Assembly: GCF_002105155.1 (NCBI RefSeq)
Contig: NW_019029015.1
Span: forward strand, 1-64,000
Direction of reading: 5' to 3'
Length of the DNA: 64,000 nt
From: Lobosporangium transversale
Lineage: Eukaryota; Mortierellomycota; Mortierellomycetes; Mortierellales; Mortierellaceae
Shown: positions 9,725 through 18,063 of the stretch, in pieces
How positions within the stretch are numbered: position 1 is the first letter of the stretch
Layout of the letters: each line of letters opens with the position of its first letter
Notes under the pieces: model-generated
Database searches by the model: none
What the model saw: the letters and a program-made list of their open reading frames with translations, nothing else
What the model was told of the DNA's origin: nothing
Made by a program: the position numbers and the translations under genes

Positions 9725-12700
9725 CTACCTTCTGTTCTTATGTCTTTTCTGAGCCCTTGACCCTACAACTGTTGCAGGTTGCTTCCTCTTAGCCATTTTG
9801 GCAATCATATGAGGGTTCTGCTGATTAAGCTTTTTATAGTACTTATTGATCATTGCTTTGGAGTCAAAATCTTCGTACCTAAGTTGCGAGTTGTGCTCAT
9901 CGTCATATCCTTTCCATTTAACTGTGTACAGTGTCTCTCCCCCCTCAGAAGTTTCATGACTCAAGATAGCTTCGACTTCATAATGATCATCGGCGTCATC
10001 CGAAGCATCAAGTGGTCGATCCACTAGCTTAAGCTGTTCAGGAGCAAAATTACGAGGTAGTAGTTGTCTCATCGCGTCACGGAGAACATATGTACCACGA
10101 ACAGTGCGGCGAACTACTTGAAACGGCCCAATGTACTTATTATCAAATGTACTATTAGCCAAGGGGTCCTTGATCATCACATAGGCGGCAATAGGGAAGT
10201 CAGTTATAAAATGATTTGAGTTGAATTTATCCACCATCTTCTGCTGCGAGGCTGTACTCTTATCTGCAATAGCAGGGAATACAAGGTCAGTAAGATACCT
10301 TAAGCGCTCATTCAATTCTGATTCAGATAGCAATCGTGATTCCAATGCTGAGAAGTCAGATATTCCAGCGAAAGATCGACCATAAAACAGCGAAAAAGGC
10401 GCCGAGCCATGAAGGCTAACAATTCTAGTATTCATTTGTAACTGGACCATAGGAAGTTGGTCATCCCATTTAGTGATTTCGCCTTGAATAGATTTCTGCA
10501 AGAGATCTTTAAGGGTACGGACATTACGTTCTGCTAAGCCATTGGCCCGAGGATGATAAGGCGTAGTAAGCCTATGATCAATCTCAAGCTTGGTAGTTAA
10601 CGATCTGACAACTAAGTTGACAAATTCAGTCCCATTATCACTCTGGATAATTTTAGGGAACCCAATGGAGCAGAATAATTTGAAAAGTCGAGCGGCGACA
10701 GTGACCGCATTACGATTAGGTATTGGTTCGATAAAAACAAACCTCGTGCATACATCTACGGCGAGAAGAGCGTATTCGTTGCCTGCGTCGCTGACAGGAA
10801 ATTGGGCTAGATCAAAGGCTATGTGCTCGCCTGGTAGAGTAGCATGTATTGCTTTGAGTGGATGGCCTTTACGCACGATATTATAGTGCTGGCAAGCAGA
10901 GCATTGTCTTATCCACTGATTGCAGGTTTCACGCATTTTGGGCCAGTTATACCCTTGCTGCTGCAATGATAAAACCATGGCATTAATACCAAGGTGTCCA
11001 AAGCTGTGTGTATCTTTCAAAAGTTGCTTTTGCTGATCATCAGTAGGCGCCACTCGTTGCACTTCTTGATCTTGAATCTGGTGCACATAAGGTAAAGAAG
11101 TATCAAGACTTTCAATCCTTGGAATAAGATCTGCTGATTGCGTAACTATTAGAGGATCAGTTGTGTCAGTGGAGCGTAAGCTGCGTCTCGTTGATACTGC
11201 AGATACTCTTGTAGACTCTGATTGAGAAGACTCTGGATGGGTCGGACTATTTTCTCGGGCCCATAATTCATCAGGAAAAGCTCTCGATAGCGCATCAGGA
11301 ATAATGTTCAGCAATCCAGGTCTGTAGATGCATTGGAAATCATAGCTGAGAAGGGTTTCTCTCCAGTCCGCTAAGATCTGTGAAAGTTCCTTTTGTTCAT
11401 GAATATAAGTGAGTGGTTTGTGATCAGTGTATAGGGTGAATTTGCGACCCCATAAGTAGTAGTGAAACTTTTTGCAAGCATAGATAATGCCTAAAAGTTC
11501 TTTCATATATGCTGGGTAGTTGCGTTCGTGGTTCTTTAAAGCTCTAGCCATAAAAGAAATATAATTGACTTTGGTGTCATCTTCAGGACCATTTGGTAAT
11601 TGATAAAGAACTGCACCAATACCTAGATTAGACGCGTCAGTGGCCACATAAAAGGGCTGAGAGAAGTCAGGGAATGACAATACAGGTGCTGATATGATGA
11701 GCTGTTTGAACTGATTAAAACAACGCAATTCTAGATCACCTAGTGTAAAGTGTCCTTTGACGTTTCTCAATTTATCCAAAGGTGCTGCCAAAGTACTAAA
11801 GAGGGGTATGTATTCTCTGAAGTAGTTAAACATCCAAGGTATCTTTGTACCATTTTGCCATCGGTGGGAGGAGTCCATGATTGAACATTAGCAACTTTTT
11901 CTGGATTAATCCTTCTACCATTTGCATCGATGACGAACCCGAGCAACAAAACTTCCATGCGGAGGAAATTGCTCTTTTCCTTATTGATAATCAGATTGGC
12001 ACTTGTCAATAGTTTAATCACCATTTTGACATGTTCAGTGTGCTCTTCAATGCTGTCGGAGAAAATGACAATGTCATCAACATAAACGCTAACGAAGTGA
12101 AGATCTCCAAGCAATTGAGACATTCCTCTTTGGAAGATGCTAGTCATAGGCTTCAATCCAAAAGGAGCACGAGCAAACATATATTGTTTGTTCATATGCT
12201 TAAATGCCGTGTAGGGTTGGCTTTTCTCATCCAGAGGTAATCTATGATATGCTTGTGACAAGTCAATTGTAGTAAAATACTTATGGCCTGCAGCTCGTTC
12301 CAATATTTCGGAAATGATAGGGATAGGAAAGTTATCAATATCCACGAGCTGCTTATTCAGCGTTCTTGGGTCAAGACAGACTCTGTATTTAATAATTTCG
12401 CCTTCTATGTTCTTCCTTGCTGCAAGTGTGAGAGAGTTGTTGTAGGGGTTACCTTTAGGCGCCTCAACTATAACTCCATTGTCTAGCCATTTCTGTACGG
12501 TGGTATTGACTTCATCCATTTCTACTTGCGCGTAGAACCTACGAGAGCGTTCTTGAATCACGCAGTCATCTCTGACTTTTAGATGGACTCTCATAACGTC
12601 TAGTGGACAGTGACTCTTGGGGTCTATCTGGCTATTAGAGCAAAGGAAGGGCTCAATGGCTAATAAGAACTGTTTCTTCTGTTCGATGAACTCAGTTTCT

Positions 12701-14928
12701 AACTCTTGGTCTTTCATAATGGAGGGTACAAGTGGCGGTTTACTTTCATCATCTAAGAAATCACCTGTCTTTTCAGCAACAGCTGTAGCTATGCCATGGA
12801 TCCCAAAGCCGAAGCGGTAAAATAGATCCATTCCGATAAGGAAGTCGTAATAGCCCATAGGCATCACACTGACTCTGCATTCTACTGTTCGGTGATTACA
12901 AGAGAGAATAATAGCATCTACTGTGCCGACATTTTGAAAACCAGTAGTGTCATCTGCAAATCTAATTACAGTGTTTTTCGAGGTTGTAGTCCTTATTTTG
13001 AGGTCTTTGGCTACTTCTCGATTGATAAAGGATACATTGGAACCAGGATCAAGTAAAGCCGTGTATAAGAGGCCATTTATAGTAATGGGAACAGATATTC
13101 TGTTGTCTTCCGGTTCAGGTCCTCTATAACCAATATTTCTACTCGGTTTGGGATCCGCATAATTGTCATACGGATGTGGTGCTTTTGATTGTGGTTGTTT
13201 AACATTTAATACAGCACTTGTCGCTGCTATTTTTAAGGAATGGTTTATAGACACGGTTTTGTGAATCAAAGATGAATACTTAGGTGTATCTGATGAAGGG
13301 CCGGTAGGGCTGTCAACATAAGGGCAAATATCCATTCGGTTTATTGCGAGTTCAAGATCATTTCCTAGAACGTCATCAAAGCTATCTTCTTTCATTTGAC
13401 GCAGGGAGGCTACCTTCTTATATTGAATAGGCCCCTTCTTGTCTCTTCCGTGAGCTTGCTTGTTAAGCTCGGCAAACTTGTTTGGATTTGTATGCCGAAA
13501 GCAGTCTGCATCTGAATGTTTTCTGTTCAGGGAGACGCAAGTAGGGTCCTTACAAGGATTGGAATTGCCGGCCCTTTGGGCTCTTTTCCCTGTGTTATAG
13601 GGATGGCGACTTTCTACCCTTTTGGAATGGGTTCTTGATTGTCGACGATGCTGCTGAACCTCCTTAGGTTGGTTGTCCTCTGCATTCTTGGTGGGAGACA
13701 GCTCGTTCCCAAATTTGTTTATAAACCACGCACATGGATTTCTTCTTTCACCAGAAAGGACACTAGGGTTCATTCTGATAAACTCAAGAAGCTGGTTTAC
13801 GTCCGTAATGGTATCCAGCGAATGAAACTCAGATAGGACTTTCTCTCTGCCTGCGTCTGACAGCGTCGAGGTGATTTTCCCATATAAAAGAACACCCATT
13901 AGCTGCAGACCTCCGGCTTCAATGAGCAGCTCTATCCGGTCCACATAGGAATTAGCGTCTTCACCAGACATAGGAGCGAGGTCACCAATTTGACTTATGA
14001 TCAGGGAACGAATGAGATCGAACTTCAAGATCTTTTGGATGCATCTTTTAACTTGATGCCAAGATCGGTTTTGATACACAGGGGTCTTGATAAGTCGGTC
14101 GTACTCTTCATGAAGGCCTGTAGGGACTAGCGCTAGGTTCATATACCTCCACGCCATGTCGTCAAACAGATCATCAGTCAGATAATTGGTATAGTGGGTC
14201 TTGAAGGACTTCTGAAAGTCCACGACAGTCTTGATAACTTTGAATGGGACATCCTTCAGGGGAATTCCTTTAAGCTGGAATCGAAGCGAAGGGGCTCCTG
14301 ATTTCTCTTGGATTTGCACCCTGGAATAATCGATTTCCATGGATGCTTTGTCGATAATGGGGATCCTCTTATAATTGAAGACTCTCGCCAATGCGACATG
14401 TTTCTTGATCCCAATGACAGGAAATACATCGAGACCGTTAGAGTCTTGCGTTTCAGTTTCTGGAAGCGACTGATCCTCATGAAGGGTAGCAGCAGGTTGC
14501 CTAGATTTGTTCATGGCTTCCTGAGTGTTGATCAGGCCTTTAATCATTTGATAATGGGCCTCTGCTGTTTCTAGCTTGTCAGTGAAATTTTTATTCATCT
14601 GCTCAAACTCCAGCTTAGCTGCTTCAGCTTCATCGGGAGGAAAGGCTGGGTTGATAATTGTCGTGTTGTACTTAACGGCCAATTTCATCTTCTCATTCAA
14701 ACACTGCTGGCGGTTGGCATCAGCTTGTATAAGTGATTCTTTCAGCTGGCTCAACAACGCTTGGGACGGGGCTTCCGCTTCCGCAAGCGTGGGAGGATGC
14801 CCTACTGGGGTTGTTCCGGGCAAGGGCATCATTGTCTCTTCCGGTAGGGTAGAAACAAAGGTCCTAGGTGGGGTTTGCTCGTCGAAGACGGGAGAAGATG
14901 GTGTGGAGTTGGTTGAGTTAGAGGCCAT
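9725..14928 (-). pseudogene. Gag-pol polyprotein with chromodomain, one frameshift
   Basis: Start chosen at the ATG giving MASNSTNST (14928). The gag part has a noncanonical Cys/His segment CKDPTCVSLNRKHSDADC. Then come aspartic protease (LLDPGSNVSFI), reverse transcriptase (FARAPFGL; VSVYVDDIVIFS) and RNase H (ATDASNLGIGAVLY; YTDHKPL). Integrase follows, with an HHCC finger (HSFGHLG...CSACQH) and a DDE core (FDLAQF, QSDNGTEF, GLAERNVRTLKDLL). A chromodomain (YEVEAILSHE...YTVKWKGYDDEHNS) closes the protein. Gag and pol are in one frame, as in Tf1/sushi-type elements. At about 11825-11838 the frame shifts: VQRYLG is in one frame and MFNYFREYIP in the next. One base is missing, or a -1 shift is used. 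The rest is open, so the copy is young, but as read it would not make a full-length polyprotein without the shift. Confidence 0.9.
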
Positions 14929-15436
14929 TGTGGTAAAATGATGGTTGGTATGAGGGTGTAGGAGATATTGTTTCTTGATGTAAATTGTGTGTGTTCGAAA
15001 AAGGTTCTGATTTTTTTTTTTTTTTTTTTTTATACATATATATACGAGTGCCATCATCTCTATCCATGTTAAGACACAACGCGCCAGGATGGCATGGTTT
15101 GTATACCACGTTCCAAATTTGGAGGCAAATTAACAATAGATCGCTCTGATCTGCAGGAATTCATAATTACCCCACATTGCTCTGTCTCCTGGTCCAAAAT
15201 AAACATTTTGAATTGGTTTGTGAGGGTGTGACGCTTAGTAACATGGGCAAAATCAAGATCAGTGATTGGTTGATGGTCATGCCATGCATGGTGAATGCGG
15301 ATTGGATGAGGATGTCAATGGGAATGTAATGGTTGAAATTCAATTTTTTAAGCAATTCTCGCTCCTTCATTCCTCATTCCTAAACCACAGCCATTTTCAA
15401 ACTTTGCTCAAACACTTCAGACTACACCAGTTTCCC

Positions 15437-15468
<32 letters not shown>

Positions 15469-15475
15469 AATAATA

Positions 15476-16114
15476 ATGTCTTCAAACACCAGGAACAATA
15501 CTTCTACATGTTCACGCACCACCAGGCTAATGACACGTCAACAGGCTGAGTCAGAGGCCCAAGAGGCAAGGCTTAGTCGAAGCCAAAATCGTCTTCCTCT
15601 AGCGTCACTGTCTCTCAATATTAGAGCTCGATTTGCTGGACCCAACCACCAGGAGAACGTGTCAAGAATTAGAATAAGAGTGCCCGATTCCTTATCTCCA
15701 GAACCGGAGCCCCATACCCATGCCTCTAATACTTCAAGTGGAGAATCAGTGAGGCGAGGATCTGCTAGAGAGTCTCATCAGACTAATGCAGCAGGCTCTT
15801 CACGAGGGGTATATAAGGGAAAGCGTTCTAGAGAGGATTATTCAGGATCTGTTGAGAGTTCTTCATCTTCACCGTTTAACAAGAAGAGTAGATTGTTGAA
15901 AGGACAAGATTGTAAATGTGCGAATGAATTTAAGCTAGTTTTGCATTATCTCCGAGGTGCATATAGCAGGATTGATAGTCTAGACGAGGTCATTTTCGAG
16001 CAAGGAAAGACTATAAATGTTCTTTCAATGAGGTTACAAGAATTAGAAGCTAAGCATGCCTCTGGGTCAAGTCCTTTGACTAAGAATAAGGGGAAGGCAA
16101 AAAGCCGAGAATAG
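15476..16114 (+). CDS. Antisense ORF A of the retrotransposon, coiled-coil basic protein
   Basis: 212 codons, ATG start, single exon, antisense to gag-pol and just upstream of gag. Not a known family. It begins MSSNTRNN, has Arg/Ser-rich disordered sequence, basic patches KGKRSRED and NKKSRLL (NLS-like), a predicted coiled coil (about residues 160-198: YSRIDSLDEVIFEQGKTINV) and a basic tail KNKGKAKSRE. ORF B at 17174 has the same order: MSSN start, Ser-rich disorder, RRSRSE and RRRQR patches, coiled coil, and a basic tail RNRKGKK. They are probably paralogues. A decayed repeat of its coiled-coil end follows at 16209-16327. The upstream sequence holds TTCATTCCTCATTCC, also found upstream of ORF B. 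Confidence 0.6.
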   Translation: MSSNTRNNTSTCSRTTRLMTRQQAESEAQEARLSRSQNRLPLASLSLNIRARFAGPNHQENVSRIRIRVPDSLSPEPEPHTHASNTSSGESVRRGSARESHQTNAAGSSRGVYKGKRSREDYSGSVESSSSSPFNKKSRLLKGQDCKCANEFKLVLHYLRGAYSRIDSLDEVIFEQGKTINVLSMRLQELEAKHASGSSPLTKNKGKAKSRE

Positions 16115-16208
16115 CAGAATGGTTTTTTAACCAAAACTTTGATTGTATGATTCGAATAAAGTAAAAAAATAAGTGTAGGCTTCAGCTTATTTGTGAATGG
16201 ACTTAGGA

Positions 16209-16327
16209 TTGATGGTCTAGACAAGACCATTCACGAGCAGAAAAATATTATCAATGCTCTTTTAGAGAGGATACAATGTTTAGAAGCTCATCACACCTTG
16301 GGGTCAAGCTCTTCGACTCATCATAAT
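16209..16327 (+). pseudogene. Decayed duplicate of the ORF A coiled-coil end
   Basis: The frame RIDGLDKTIHEQKNIINALL then ERIQCLEAHHTLGSSSSTHH parallels the end of ORF A (RIDSLDEVIFEQGKTINVLS then MRLQELEAKHASGSSPLT). The DNA is also clearly similar (GATTGATAGTCTAGAC versus GATTGATGGTCTAGAC). It is a tandem copy of the last ~115 bp, without its own start. Confidence 0.7.
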
Positions 16328-16333
16328 TTTTGA

Positions 16334-16738
16334 TTTACAGCGTTTTTAATTGTTTTATCCATTTTAAAATAAACTTTATCGGTTTTTTTTTAAAATTGTT
16401 CCAATGAATAAAAAAATTTATCCAAAGGTAAGTTAAAAAGTTGGCCGAAAAGGGTTGAGAAATTTATCCAAGTGTTTGCAAATTTTGTCCAAGTGGTCAT
16501 GCGGAATTAACCATGACTTTTGTGGGACATGGAAAAGGACATGGTGTTTGGATATTTGTTACAGTCGGTTCGGTTATTATGTTTGAAAAAATGGATAATA
16601 TTTCAGACACATTCGGATAACTTATAGGATAATTTTATTAGCTTAAATGGATAAAGCTTATTTCCCATCGGAGCAATGCAAATTGAAAATGGATAAATGT
16701 TTTTTTAAAATGGATAAAACAATTAAAAACGCTGTAAA
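16334..16738. mobile_element. MITE with ~36-bp perfect terminal inverted repeats
   Basis: The ends read TTTACAGCGTTTTTAATTGT inward from both sides and match perfectly for about 36 bp, then imperfectly for some 10 more. Length is 405 bp with no ORF. The interior has repeated TTATCCA/TGGATAA heptamers in both orientations, like subterminal transposase-binding sites. No clear target-site duplication is visible. It is nested inside the retrotransposon, directly after the ORF A duplicate. Confidence 0.8.
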
Positions 16739-17173
16739 ATAAATATTTCAATAATAATAATGCAACTGTGGGGAAGTGAGTTGTTCTAGTGCAGAAATAT
16801 ATTAAGAGTATCTCTGAGAGCAAATAAGCTTTGTTTTGTGTTTGGAGTGTTTGAATGGAGCTAGCACAGGCAAAATATTTGTAAAGCTCTCTCTCTTTTT
16901 TTTTTTTTTTTTACGCATGTCAAAATCTCAATAATTCATTGGTCCATTAGAGCTGAGGATCACGCCATCGTCTTTTCATGGAGAAAAATCTCAATGGCGA
17001 ATGAGAATGAAGCATGGATGGTGAGGGATGGATGATTGTGATTATAAATTGATTGTCATTTTTCATTCCTCCATTCCTCATTTCACTCTTCTCAAACTTT
17101 TTGACCTTAACACTCTAACACTTCCAACACTTCACATACACTTTTTACAAGTTCTTAACACTAAATTTTCACC
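16739..17173. other. Spacer upstream of ORF B
   Basis: No gene seen. The last 130 bp before the ORF B ATG are pyrimidine-rich (CATTCCTCCATTCCTCATTT) and resemble the region before ORF A, consistent with a shared plus-strand promoter. Confidence 0.4.
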
Positions 17174-17764
17174 ATGTCTTCCAACGTTGTTTCCCCTAAA
17201 ACCCTTATCACCTCTTCCGCTGCTCAGGATAAGGGCAGAAGTCAATCTGTTCAGGAGAAGGGTGAAAACCATATCACCCTCGACTATTCGCTAACCAGCA
17301 TTGGGGAAAGTAGTGGAAGTGAGGAGGAACGTGGACGTAAGAGGATTCTCAAGCTCAGGAAGGATCCCATACTCAGTTTGGATCCCTATGCTGATCCTGC
17401 CTTAGAGCAGTACAATCGGCATCAGCGTATGCTAAAGAAGGGGTTGAGGGATCTTTCTCGATCCCCTTCTTTGGAGATCGGTTCCTCCACTCATACCGTT
17501 TCCTCTAGTGCCACTGAGACTGTGCTCGGCCGAAGGAGCCGCAGCGAGACCGATGACGAAGAGGCTGAACCTTCGAGGCGTCGTCAGCGTATTAGCAAGA
17601 CGACGCAGGAACGCCTTGAGGACACTGTCAGGGCCCTCTGCAAGCGGGTTAAAGAGCAGGATGAGAGGATACTGAGTTTGGAAGTTGATATAGAACTTTT
17701 GAAGAAATCCATTCCTTCTCCTACTGTTCGTCGTAGTGGTAGAAATCGCAAAGGAAAGAAATAA
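17174..17764 (+). CDS. Antisense ORF B of the retrotransposon, coiled-coil basic protein
   Basis: 196 codons with an ATG start, between the 5' LTR and gag, on the opposite strand to gag-pol. No known family. It is acidic/Ser-rich at the N-terminus (GESSGSEEERGRKR), has basic patches (GRRSRSETDDEE, RRRQRISK), a coiled coil at about residues 142-178 (LEDTVRALCKRVKEQDERIL) and a basic tail RRSGRNRKGKK. The architecture matches ORF A. The proteins could bind nucleic acid or form oligomers in the nucleus; this is inference from composition only. Frame integrity inside a recently inserted element argues for function in the element. Confidence 0.6.
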   Translation: MSSNVVSPKTLITSSAAQDKGRSQSVQEKGENHITLDYSLTSIGESSGSEEERGRKRILKLRKDPILSLDPYADPALEQYNRHQRMLKKGLRDLSRSPSLEIGSSTHTVSSSATETVLGRRSRSETDDEEAEPSRRRQRISKTTQERLEDTVRALCKRVKEQDERILSLEVDIELLKKSIPSPTVRRSGRNRKGKK

Positions 17765-17921
17765 ATCTTGCGATTGTTGAAATGAATATACTTATCTTAT
17801 GCGGGATGTATGATAAATATGTAAATATGATGAGGAAAATGATAGTTGAGATGATATGAATAGTATGAATAGGTCCTCATCCCCGCTTAATAAGGGGTTT
17901 GTCTTTCTACGTTAAAAAAAG

Positions 17922-18058
17922 TGAAATATGCCAGGATCATAATAAGTAACGAGAACGAAAGAAAGATGTGTTTATTATGATCCGGGGATCTTCGTTAAAT
18001 AAAAAGGGTAAAAATCAGCTATAGTAAAAACCCATGTAAATGACTGCTAATCGCAACA
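17922..18058 (-). repeat. 5' LTR of the Ty3/gypsy element
   Basis: 137 bp, TG...CA ends, near-identical to 9269-9407; the small differences (for example TCTTAGC versus TCAGC) suggest a young insertion. Confidence 0.88.
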
Positions 18059-18063
18059 AACCG
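18059..18063 (+). other. Target-site duplication, right copy
   Basis: AACCG, pairing with AACTG at 9264-9268. Both copies begin at the same codon position, so deleting the element and one copy restores a continuous frame. Confidence 0.65.

Larger units (their letters stand above)
9269..18058 (-). mobile_element. Chromoviral Ty3/gypsy LTR retrotransposon with two antisense ORFs
   Basis: Boundaries are direct repeats of 139 bp (9269-9407) and 137 bp (17922-18058). Each reads TG...CA and they differ by only a few bases. A polypurine tract lies inside the 3' LTR, and 5-bp flanks AACTG/AACCG act as a target-site duplication. The single gag-pol frame (minus strand, 14928-9725) has protease, reverse transcriptase, RNase H, integrase and a C-terminal chromodomain, so it belongs to the chromovirus branch. 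About 3 kb lies between the 5' LTR and gag and carries two plus-strand (antisense) ORFs plus a nested MITE, which is unusual. The element sits inside a MULE-type gene. I could not identify a primer-binding site; a self-priming mechanism is possible but not shown. Confidence 0.85.

Noticed and set aside
11767..15057. Longer gag start at 15057
   Set aside because: The added N-terminus is low-complexity poly-Lys from a T-run; the ATG at 14928 gives a normal start.
17911..17921. tRNA primer-binding site next to the 5' LTR
   Set aside because: The sequence after the LTR on the minus strand (CTTTTTTTAACG) does not match a tRNA 3' end I can recognise, so no site is called.
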